Shown one piece after another: positions 13,392-25,300 of a stretch of DNA of 64,000 nucleotides (position 1 is its first letter; the number at the start of each line of letters is the position of its first letter). The notes under the pieces were generated by a model. The model was not told the origin of the DNA. It worked only from the letters and a program-made list of their open reading frames with translations, and did no database searches. Made by a program: the position numbers and the translations under genes. Origin of the DNA: Sternotherus odoratus (taxonomy: Eukaryota > Chordata > Testudines > Kinosternidae); contig JAVMKO010000003.1 in assembly GCA_032164245.1 (NCBI GenBank), positions 94,611,890-94,675,889 on the forward strand. The letters run 5' to 3'.

Positions 13392-16300
13392 GTATGTGGA
13401 AAAACTCATCCTAAAATCTAGTACTGAGAGCTATAGACACCTTCCATTAGTGTAATGCCTGCATTTTATTTGTTTTTTTCCATAAGACTACTCAATGATT
13501 AATAAAAATTCCAGCTGTCTCTAATTGTCATTTATAGAAGCAAATACATCAGTGAATAGATTTTCAAGTCACTAGATTTTTCATGAGATGGACTGGAGCT
13601 TTTAACATAGTTTCAGTGTTAAAGCAAAGAGATATCTAATCCTGTAGATCAGAACATCATTTGTAGCCCAGAAAATGCCCAATAAAAATAACCTGAAAAG
13701 TACAGTAAAACAAATCCTTAAACATGGGAATGTGCATGTTGTAAATATCTTCTGTAAATGTTTTTCCTCTCACCACCAGTGTTCGCCGACATCCCTCTCA
13801 AGTTAGGAAAGGACGACACCGTTATATCTCCAAATCCAACTCTTTTGGGTTTTGGGTTAAACCTGTAGGTTTATGGAGGTATTCTTTATCTAGCTGCCTT
13901 CTTCCTGTGTATGAACCTGGCTGCAAAATTCTCTGGGTATCAAAGCTGAAGTGCCATCTGGTTAGTTAGTGGGAGTCTCTTTAGAACAGTTTAAGGCTAA
14001 TCCCATCAATAGGAACTAAGGATAGCTGTGATCAAGACTGAAATTCCTGTCTCTTGCTCTAGGTCCTAGAATCTGCTCCCTTAAAGACCAGATTGTGCCT
14101 GGCCTTGTAAGGACTCGCAAGTGGGGAGTGCAGAAACTTCCCTCACTCCCATAACGCCTCCCATGAAAGGACTGACCAAAGTTGCGCTCTCTGTACTCTC
14201 CCCAGTTTAGGGAATGCTTCCTTCTAAAACTGTGGGGGTGAAAGCCACCACAAAGATGAGCAGAGAGAAGGCAGAGCCATGTACATCTTCATACCATCCA
14301 GCAGTACTATCTAAGTGAATAGGCGATCACTCACTGCATCTTCTAAGGGTAGGTCTTCACTACCCGCCAGATCGGCAGGTAGCGATCAATCTTTTGGCGA
14401 TCAATTTATCGAGTCTCGTTAAGACGCGATAAATCGATCGCCAACGGCGCCCCTGTCGACTCCAGAACTAGCTTGCCAAGAGGCTGTGGGGAGGGGAGAA
14501 GGGGAGAGGAACAGCGGGGAAGAGGGAAGGAGCTAGCCTCCCCAGCCAGGAGCTCGGGGGTTGGATAGAATTAGCCCGCAGACTAGATGTGACCCACTGG
14601 CCATAGTTTGCCCACCCATGGGCTTGCATAACAGAGAACAACTGTCTTCAAGATGAGGACTCTCACAACAACAGGTTAAAATGTGTAGCATCTTGTCCAT
14701 AGATGTAGTTCATTTGGGAGGGGGGGCGTGGCTGGGTCCTTTCCATTTTACCAATTTTAAACCAGTTGTAACTGGCTCAGGGGACAGCTATGCTATCAGA
14801 TGGTTACAGTGGTAGTGTAGATAGATCCCTAGGGAGACAAAAGTTCGGTAAGTAAGATTGGTTTGGGGCGTGAGTCCCTGTATGTACAATTTTAATGGAG
14901 TTTGTAACCAATTAGTGGCATGGCTCACATTTTATTTAGTGGGCCCGCAAAGGAGGCCCTATTGGTGATTTGCAAACCTAATAATATATTCAATATATTG
15001 ATCAGGCATTCAACTTGATTCTAATCTCAAGCTACTTTTATAATGGCATAACTCAGTTGACTTCAGCAGAGTGATTTACCCTTTGGTAAATGCTCCTTCT
15101 AGCCCCGGCTGGCTTCTCGCTGCCCCGTACTGAGGAATCTTCCACCCGGATCAACATGTATTGTGTTATTGATCTAGTGTGCTGAGACTAAGCCCTAGTC
15201 AGTGGGAAGCTTTGTGGAAAGGATAGAGATCAATGACATGTTAAAATTTATAGGAAAGCTGCACCTATTTTGCTGAGCATAGTGATCCTTCTAACATCTA
15301 GATCTTTTAGATCTCTTCCAGGTTCAAAGTTAAATGCATTGTCTTGGAACATAATCTTTAAATTAAATTTGGTGGTTCTGAACCTACTGCTACAGCAGCC
15401 TTCTTGATGAAAAGTGACCTTTCTTGTGAAATCTGCAACAGCTTGTGATCTCACTGTTTCTCTTGGCTTTACGCTGGAGGTCATCATCCTATCAAAACAT
15501 GACACAGCTTCTTCCTGTACATTTTTGATATGCAGCATCTAGGATGTGGGGAAAAAATGCAGTTGCTTTCCAAGCTTCTGGTGTGACTAGTTCACAGGAG
15601 ACCAGTGTTTGTTTACTTTATCCGTACGTAGAAGTCAGAGTGCAAATAAATATTACTATAGAAGCCGTGTAAACTTGAACAAAAAATAACACTTTCCTGG
15701 GTAATAGTTGTGCTTCTGGTTGAGCTATTTACAGCCTCTGGGTATTTTCAAAACTCAGCAAATAATTTCTCTCTCACTTATTCTTTAAGCATAACATACT
15801 TTTTAAGAATGTCAGTAAAATATAGTCGGATGGGAGATAAATCCTCCCATGAGACTGATGGAATGGTTCTCCTTGACAGTGGAATTTAGGTTAAAGAGCC
15901 CAATCTTGTGAAATACTAAGATACTTGAGTGCCCACTGAAGTCACTGGGCATTGAGGCACTCAGCACCTTGCTGAGTCAGGCCATGGGGCTCAGATCTTC
16001 CATGTGGACAGACTAGTCCAGAAATGAGTGAACATTCCACATCACCAATGTGGAATTAAAATCATATGTGGAACAGTCATCTCAGAGCACTTGAAAGGGT
16101 TGTAGAAGCAATGAAATTGCATCATACAAGTATGAGTAATACAAATGGATTTCATAACACACTGCTGGATCTGGAAATAGCAATGTCTACAGTCTTTAGA
16201 AAATAAACACCACTGCATTTTAAAACCTGGATTCGTACAAAGCATCCAACACGCTTTCTTTTGTTTTAAAAAAAAAGTTGAGCACAATTTATCTTGGCAG

Positions 16301-19300
16301 ATAGTTGGTGAATTCAGTGGGATTAAAAATATTTTAAATTTCAGACTGACATTTTTCAGATCCTCAGGAGGAAAAAATCAGCCAACCTCCATTAAAATCA
16401 TTAATTTACATCTGCTAATCCAAAGATCCAAAGTTTTTAAATAGTCAGATATTGAAATCTTGTTACCTAGACTGAATTTAATTTCCCCCATTATAAAACC
16501 CCTGTAATAAGCAAAACTAGTTTTATTAGTGTTATTGTTATAGTCAGATGGGTCAGGATGTAACAGACAATGTCCCTTATTCACTATGCTCAGGAAAACA
16601 GATTAATTCAGTTGTTGGGGATGTATGGTTCTACTTTCAGTGAGTTCTGAGATTAGTTTTTAATATTTTTTTTTTGAGGCGTGTTGAGTCAACAAACTGC
16701 TTGTATGGCAATTTGCGTTACTGGGATTCTGTTGAATAAAAATGTTGCAGTAGTACTGACAGTAGCAAAGATTGCTAAGATTAACAGGCACCACCATGGT
16801 GAAAGCAGGCACACTTTGATGGAGTTTACAATGAAAAAAGATGCTATAAACGATGTCTCCATCATAGATTACTTGAAATTTGCATTATTTACAGGAGCCA
16901 AAATCCAAAGATCTGAGTGAGTACTTTGACATCAGAATTGATAACCTCGCTACGGACACTCTGGCACCTTCACAGCTGTCTGGTTTACTGTGGTCACCTG
17001 GCTCTGGCCACATTCTGCCCCAGAGAAGTGAATCCACTAATGCAATCAGCAGTGATGCCCTGAGGCAGAACATTTATGAAAATTTCATGCGGGAGCTGGA
17101 CATGAGCAGGACTAACATTGAGATTACAGACACGTCAACAGACACAGAGGACTCCAGTAGCGAATCACTCAGTTCCTTAGAACAGCTGGATCTGCTGTAT
17201 GAGAGAGAACAAGGAGTTGTGCGCAAAGCAGGGTGGCTCTTCTTCAAGCCGTTGGTAACTCTACAGAAGGAGAAAAAACTTGAGCTGGTTGCACGGCGAA
17301 AGTGGAAACAGTACTGGATAACACTCAAAGGTAATTCATTTTAAACTTTTCTAACCTGCCCACACAGGTGCTGTCCATTGACTTTTTAAATTAAACCTAG
17401 ATAACATTTTGAACTGAAACTCGGCCCCTGAAGCCCTTAGGCTTTGTCTACACTAGCACTTTGGTCTGTAAAACTTTTGTCGATCATGGGTGTGAGAAAA
17501 CACTCCTCCGATTGTCAAAAGTTTCACTGACAAGTGCTGGTGTGGACAGCGCTACATTGGTGGGTGACACTATCCTGTTGACATAGCTACTGCTGCTTGT
17601 TAAGGGTGGGGCTGGAGTTTCTCAGATGATCAAGTCCTGCTCCAGCACACTCTAAAATCCCATTCCTCTTAAAAAAACAACAACAAAGAGTTGTCAATAT
17701 CGGGGATACTGTGTGTCAGTGCCCCATCACAAGGCCAGATTATTAAAAAGTGGAATCCCACTTACAGCCACAATATTGTTCATGTGTGCATCTAAGATTG
17801 GGTTTCTTTCTAAAAGATGCTCTGGTTTAACCAGATGTTTTTGCTTAATGAAATTCTATGGTCTGTATTAGACAAGAAGTCAGATCAGGTAATCCAGGTG
17901 GTCAAAAATCGGAGAGTCTAGTTGGACATAGAAATGACTTTTTGCTTACAGATGGGTGTTTGTGTTTACAGTTTCCTCCCCTGTGCATTTTGGTGCGGGC
18001 AGAAAAGTTTCCAGTTTTGTTTTTAATTTGGCCTTTTTATTTATTAGAACAATACTGACTAATTACCTGTTCCCAAGCAAACATTTCCTCCTCTTTTGGG
18101 GGATACTTTTTTGAGTCACTAAATTACTATAAATTCATGTACTAGAACGCCAAAAACACTTTTATTTTTAATGCTTCTACATTCCTCTTTTCACTTATAA
18201 ATACACTAGAGTGGTGGTTTCCCTCTTGGTACCCTCAACAGTATTTCAGGCGTTTGTGACAGATCCTCCTTCACTAATGATAAGCATTGGTGCTAGTGCC
18301 AGTGTATTCTCCTGCCATCTTCCATTCACTTGCACGTGGTCCAGCCCACAGGCTTGTCCAGCCCGCATGCCACATGCGGCCCATGATGGCTATGAATGCG
18401 GCCCAACACAAAATCGTAAACTTACAACATTATGAGATTACGTCCACAAATACCGGAGTATTATTCGTAATTCGCATTATAATTGCAAACAGTTCGACCG
18501 AAAAACTGATAAAATTGACTAATAAAATAAAGAGCGAGAGGACTCTAATGTCACATAAAATGAATTGTGACCAAGAATTCGTGTGTACTAGGCATAACGC
18601 TGCCACGCGCCGTACGCTCTCGCTATTTGTACGCATGTGTGGCTTAAGTTTTTCGGCGGTGTATGGCTTCCAATGTGCAGTGTGGCCCAAGACAACTCGT
18701 CTTCTTCTAGTGTGGCCCAGGAAAGCCAAAAGATTGGACACCCACTTAGCTTATTCCCACCCCTAATTTCAAAAGTTTAGAGCAAGCCAAGAAGCCTTAT
18801 GGGTTAGAAAAGGCACAGCTGGGGGGGGGGGGGGAGGGCATGGACATTAGCTGAGGTGTTGAATTCAGAGTTTACCCATCTATAAGTGAGTATAAAGTGA
18901 CTTAACATATGGGTCAAAAGTAGCCCTTGATGCACTGATGCCATGGCACAGACACTCAGTTCCTTCCCCATGGTGCACTGAGATCTCTTGAAGCCTTGAT
19001 GTGTCAACATAGTCAGTCCCTTCTCCAGCTTCGTGGCCCTGGCTGTCCTGTGCACCTTGTAGGCGTGTCACGGAGAGCCACGTGCCTCTGTGCTGTGGCA
19101 CTGACATGTAAGGGGCACAGCAGAGTGCTGCTGCCGTCTGTGCTGAGAGGGTTAAGACAGTAGTGGCAGAGGAAGCCTTTCTGGCACCCCAAGTCTCAAT
19201 AGGGGATCACTGGATTCCCTTTCTCCCTAGAAACCTGGTGCAGCCCTGGTACTCCCGGTCCAGCCATGGTCCCATGTCCCCGGCACAAAACTCTTTTCTT

Positions 19301-22300
19301 CTGTGGCACCTCACCTCCCACCGATTCCTCCCCATCTGTTGCTGTCCCACTGCACTGCTGCCCTCTACACCAGGGATTCTCAACCTTTTTCTTTCCGAGG
19401 CCTCCCCACCATGCTATAAAAACTCGACAGCCCGCCTATGCCTAATAACTGGTTTTCTGCACACAAACGCCATTAGGGGATAGCAAGCAGGGCAATTGCC
19501 TGGGCCCCATGCCACAGGGCCACCCTGCCACAAAGTTGCATTGCTCAGGCTTTGGCTTCAGCCCCAGGTGGTGGGGCTCAGGACCCTGGGCATCAGCCCA
19601 TGTGGTGGAGCTTTGGCTTTCTGCTCTGGACCCCAGTGGGTTTAATGCTGGCTCCATTTGGACTCCCTGAAACCTGCTCGTGGCCTCACAGGAGTCCCTG
19701 GATTGCTGGTTGAGAACCACTAGTCTATACGTCTCCCAGCTCTTCTTCCCCTTGCTTCCCTTACCATGAAACAGCACAGTGTGGCGCCAATCTGTTGGGG
19801 GTGGGGAGAAGCTGTCTGTGAGTTGGTGAATGACTGTTGGGTTGCAGCTAAAGTTGCACGTTTGCTGAGTGTAATGGAGGAAGTAAGTGTGTTACCAGCA
19901 CCGGATGGGTGTCAGCAACTGTGTGGAGGACAATCAATGTACCATTTGTTGTGGGGAAGCAGAGGAATTTAACAGGTGGTTTCCTAAATTGTATAGATTA
20001 CACTGCTGGGAATTGCCTTTTAGTTAATATAATGCTGAGTTAATAAGTAAGGAAATAGTAAAAGTAAATAGTTTCCTAGCATATTTGAGACTGGAGGAGA
20101 AAATATAATAACCTTCCCACAGGTTTCACCTTTCAAAACTATTACCTGACTCATGCATCGGTCTAGACCTGAAGAAAAATAAATACTGTGCTGTAAGTAT
20201 TGGTGATGTTCAACATGTTGCAATATCAACTCCTACAAAATAAACCAGCAGGAAAGAAAAAATACAGTAATTCTTCACCATAATTCTGAGATCTGTTAAG
20301 TGATCAAAATGCAGTCACACTGAGGCTAAGTTTACTCTACGCACTTTTTAGCGACACAGCTGTGCTGCTACACCCGTGCCGCTAAAAGGTGTTCAGTGTA
20401 GCCGCTCTTTCTTGGCAGGAGAGAGCTCTCCCACCAACCAAAAAAATAATAATTATTACACCCCCAATGAGAGGCGATAGTTTCTCCTGCCGATAAAGTG
20501 CTGTTCATACTGGCGCTTTTCGTCAGTAAAACTTTTGTCATTTGGGGTGTATTTTTTTTCACACCCCTGAATGACATTTTTACCGATTAAAGCCCAGTGT
20601 AAACAAAGCCTTAATTAGCAGGTTAAATCACCTTTCTTTATCACTAGACTGAGGCAGTAAAATGAATCATGCTTGCAAATAGCATATGTAAAGAGAAAAA
20701 ACAATATCTGAATACCACCCTTTCCTCACCTTTGTTTAGACACTGAAGTGTAAATATGAGTTTAATCTGTCTTTTTGAAAGATTTCTTGAAGTACCACCA
20801 AAACACTGTCTGCTAAGTATGTTACAGTAATAGGACTCTCACAAAACAAGTACATCTTGAATGCTTTTCACATGGGATTAGCGTTATAGTTGCCTTCATG
20901 GTGCTAGATCTTCTTTTTTTCTTTGTTAGTTGTTCATAAGGAGACATTTCCTTGATCATACAGACACTGGTCTTGCAAAGATTTTTTGTTGCCAAAATAA
21001 ATTTGTCTGTGTGGATTTCAAGGCCGCCTCCTTCTAATTTAATTTAATTTAATGTATTTATATAGCATACTATATTAAGGTCAAGAAACTTGCTTAAAAA
21101 CTCCATGTGTAGATTTTGATCAAATCTTGGTTTAATTTGTTCTGGAAATTTAAATAACCAAGATATTTTAAAATAATACATTTTTAAAAGAGCCATGTAT
21201 GTGAATGAGAACAGCATGTTTCTCTGCATTCTGTTGATATGTGTTTATTATAAATATGCAAAAGGCTTACAATCTTCTGGTTACCTGCCAAACATGGATT
21301 TATCAGTGTCCTGAGGCCTCCACTTTACTTCGTTTGCTGACAAGACCTGAGCTTGAATAGTAAACTTTTAACAAGGGGAACTCTCCTTCCCATCTGCCCC
21401 CTCTAATTAATTTATTTTAACAAGGGAGATTGCTTTCCCACCAATTCCTCCTCAGTACAAGCTTTGATTAAAACACACAGACTATAGTCAGTTCCAGTGT
21501 GGCATCATGAATAGGGAAAAAGTGTGGACTTTTCTATTTATAAGGATCATAGTTCTGCTGTTACTTGGCTGAACTCTAAAACATGCCCTGCTCTTCTGAA
21601 AAACTTAATATTAGTGGGAAACTACCAGGATAAAAATATGTATTAAAATACCCTTCCTTATGTTCTTATAACACCTCAAGGGTATTAGAAATAATTTTAA
21701 AATAATGTAATTTACACTTTTTATAAACAAAACAGTAAATCCAGAGAAGTCAAAAATACTTTGCTCTCTAACTGAAGAAAACTGGGAAATATATACAAGA
21801 ACAAAGCACCAACCCATTAAAATTAGGCTTGAATTCTAAACTTCTAACCCAGTTCTCCCCTTCTTTGCATTTTATGTGGTCATTTATGTCTGTGCAATGT
21901 GTGTGTGCATAGTGGCTGTAAAATGCTGCTGCTGATGTATGCAAGTGGAGAGTTTGGATTTGGTACTGCTAGGCCCACTCTGCTGAGCTATAAGTAACTA
22001 TGCTAGGTGCAGTGTCTCTTATTTCAGAGCAAATCATGCCCCTGTCACTGCATCTGCACTGTGCCCTTAGTGTGGCTCTATTGTATGGGGAAGCAGCGCA
22101 TAGCAAGCTGGGGACAAAGCTGCAGCTACGCTGGCCAGTTCTGCCAGACACCCTGGGGGTGTGGATGTGTAGCGAAAGGCACATAAATGGCGGTGTAGGC
22201 TGCTCTAGCTATTGGACAGGGAATGTCTGCAGTGGGGAATACTAGGGAGAGAATTCTTTCCTCTGAGTATCAGCGCAGCAGTCAGGCCACGTGGGTGTTC

Positions 22301-25300
22301 ATTTCTGAATTTACTGTTTGCATTTAATTCACACTAGAGAATGAAATGAGACTGGTCAGATTCACTTTTGTTTCTCTTAATTCTCTATAGAGATGGGCCA
22401 CAACTAGAACATTGGCTCCAAACTCTGTAAGTCCTTAACAGCCAGCATGCACTGATCACTATAATGGGTTTTTCTGGAGAGCAGACGCCAAACAACCCTG
22501 AATTGTGAGGATGTTTGACGGTGGAGCTGGTTTTATATCTAAACTTGGTGACCTATGTCGCACCTCCAGTTCTCGAACTCAAATGCTGTGATTTTGGATT
22601 TCCAAGACTAGTCAGGGGAACATTAAAAATGGGGGAGGAAATCTATTTTCAGTTAATTTTTTTTTAAAAGAATGTGTAAAATCAAAACATTTCTATTTCT
22701 ATTAGGTTGCATGACATCCGCATCACACCATAATAAGTGCATCTGGCACACACACATAAAGACGCACCACTATTCTCACAATCACCACTTTATAGCAAAA
22801 CCTAAATTTTGTCCCTAAACTGAATTACAGTTCCTCTTAATTTGAAAAACAGTGGAAAAGGTAGAACGTTAATCCTTGTTTGGCTCGGTTTCAAACCCTT
22901 TACTGTATATTTCTATAGTTCAGGACAGATATATATTCATAGATTAAAAAGCCAGAAGGGACAATTGTGATCATCTAGTCTGACCTCCTGTATAACACAG
23001 GCCATCGAAATTTCCTGATTAATTCCTGTTTAAATTAGAGCATATCTTTTAAAGTAAACATTCAACTTTGATTTAAAGATTGCCAGTGCTGGATAATCCA
23101 CCACAATCGTTGGTAAATAGTTCCAATGGTTAATTACCTGTACTGTTAAAATTTTGCACCTTTATTTCTAGTCTAATTAGTGTAGCTTCAACTTCCAGTT
23201 ATTGGCTCTTGTAATACCCTTTATTGGCTCTTGTTATACCCTTTTTCTGCTAGACTGAAGACCTCTCTCTAATCAAATTTCTCTTCACTATGTAGGTACT
23301 TATAGACTGCGATCAGGTTGCCCCTAACAGTCTTTGTTATATGTGATTATCAGGTTAGTTACTGGGTTTTTGTTCCGGGATGCAGATGTGGCAATCTATC
23401 TGGCATGTTATTCTATCTGGAAAACAGAATGCAGTCCAAGAAACAGAAATCCTTTAAAACATCCAAGTTATTTGGATAGTGATCAGTGTCTTACTACAGA
23501 ATTTTTCAGATAGAAACAAGGGAACCAAAGCTAATCTCCAGAGAAGCTTACTCATTTTTGTACAGTATTTGAAGATCAAAAGTACTGAGCATCTGCTAAT
23601 CCCCTTTAGCAAATATTAAGGTTTCCCAGGTGACTGGGTGAGAGAGAACTGACTCCACAAATTATGAAATAAACACAACAGCTTCTTCAGCTGAGCGGCC
23701 TTTCTATGCACAGGGGTTTTCAACCTTTTTCTTTCTGAACCACCCCACCCTCCCCGGCCCCAACATGCAATAAAAACTCCAGGGCCCCACCAGTGCCACA
23801 GCAACTGTTTTTCTGCATACAAAAGCCAGGTCGGCATTAGGGTAGTTGCCTGAGGCCCTGTGCCGCAGAGACCCCCACAAAGGTACATTGCTCAGCCTTC
23901 AGCTTCAGTCCCAGGTGGTGCTGTTCAGGGTCCCAGGTAGGGTGACCAGACAGCAAATGTGAAAAATTGGGACGAGGGTAGGGGTAATAGGAACCTATAT
24001 AAGAAAAATACCCCCAAATCAGGACTGTCCCTATAAAATCGGGATATCTGGTCACCCTGGTCCCAGGTTTCAGCCCCGTGTGGTGGAACTTCGGCTTTCT
24101 GCCCTGGGCCCCAGCAAGTCTAATTTCAGCCGAAGTCTGTCTCTCTCAGAAAACATATTTTTTTCCTATTTTTTAGTGAACAGTTTCCCCTTCTTATTGG
24201 CAAAGCCACCATTAATCTTTGCCTTTCTCTTGGTTTAGTAATACTTCTCCTTCAAACGCCAATGGTGGACAGCATTGTGTCTTGCATCTTAATTCTTTAT
24301 TCCTACAGCATGAAGTGTAAAGGAACTTTGGAGGCCCACTTTGTTTCTTTCTTTTTTTTTTTTCCCAAAGGTTGTACCCTGCTGTTCTATGAGACTTATG
24401 GCAGGAATTCCATGGAACAGAGCAATTCACCAAGATATGCTCTGTTTGCAGAGGACAGCATAGTGCAGTCTGTCCCTGAACATCCCAAGAAGGAAAATGT
24501 GTTTTGCCTGAGCAATTCTTTTGGAGATGTTTATCTATTTCAGGTAATGATAATATTTTTTATTTGTCTTGCTAAATCCTATCATTAGTAATGTGCCCTG
24601 TGCTGATTGACTGTGTGTTTGCTGCAGTCCTCCCCCTTCTGCTCCTTTACAGTCTCTTCACCTTGGTTTCATTCCACGGCTACCCCTCTTACCCTCTTCT
24701 TCACTGCCCTGTCTCCCTCACTCCCTTTCCCTTCCCTTTTCTCTCCATTTATTTGATCCCCTCCTAACTAAACCCTCCTTCCCTCCTCCAGAAATTGTGG
24801 AACTAACATGCTGTTTGCTGCAATCACTTTGTTCACACTGATAGTGTGTTCTACTCCTTTACCACCTCATGTCTGTCCCATCTATCTAGATAGTAAGCCC
24901 TTCAGGGCAGGGACAGGACAGTCAGCTGCTCTGTGTTTGTATAGTGCCTAGCACAATGGGGCCCCAGTTGGCCCTTGTAATTATTAGTAATAAGCTATAT
25001 GTCTGTTTTAATGTGTGTGTTCTCTATATCTGTTTCTTTGTTTTAAAGACATGCATGGGGATTTTTGCCAGAGGGAGAGCTGAGTGAAAACCAAGTGCCA
25101 TGTTCTCCACTCCATTAACACTGTTTTTTGTTGGTTGGGGAAGGGAAAGGCAAGAAGAGGTGAGAACAGGGAGAGTAACCCAGTTGAGTAGTAGGGGAGA
25201 TGGTCAGAGTCAGTTGAGAGAGAGACAGAAATGAATTAGACAGCCAAATGTAATGTGAGCTTAAGATGAGAAGTGTACTGTGGGAGGTAACAGTAGAGTA

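Larger units (their letters stand above)
13392..16894 (+). other. TIAM2: TIAM2 intron 1 (3.5 kb)
   Basis: GT-AG intron of phase 0. It holds a chimeric repeat at 14346-14622 and a palindromic repeat at 15897-15984; I recognise nothing else. Confidence 0.85.
17331..24370 (+). other. TIAM2: TIAM2 intron 2 (7.0 kb)
   Basis: GT-AG intron of phase 1. It carries a terminal-repeat fragment at 17437, a CpG-rich hAT-like element at 18349, two related hAT-like elements at 19371 and 23711 (the second with a MITE nested in it), an element at 20322 and an antisense CR1 tail at 22937. The stretch 20614-22936 shows nothing recognisable. Confidence 0.85.

Noticed and set aside
13392..13421. Extension of exon 1 to the stop at 13421 as a short isoform
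   Set aside because: The CAG|GTATGT donor and the family alignment support splicing at 13391; the nine extra codons are intronic. A retained-intron product cannot be excluded but has no support here.
18287..18766. 159-residue frame
   Set aside because: It covers the CpG-rich hAT-like element and its flank; no transposase motif is recognisable and a frame is also open on the other strand.
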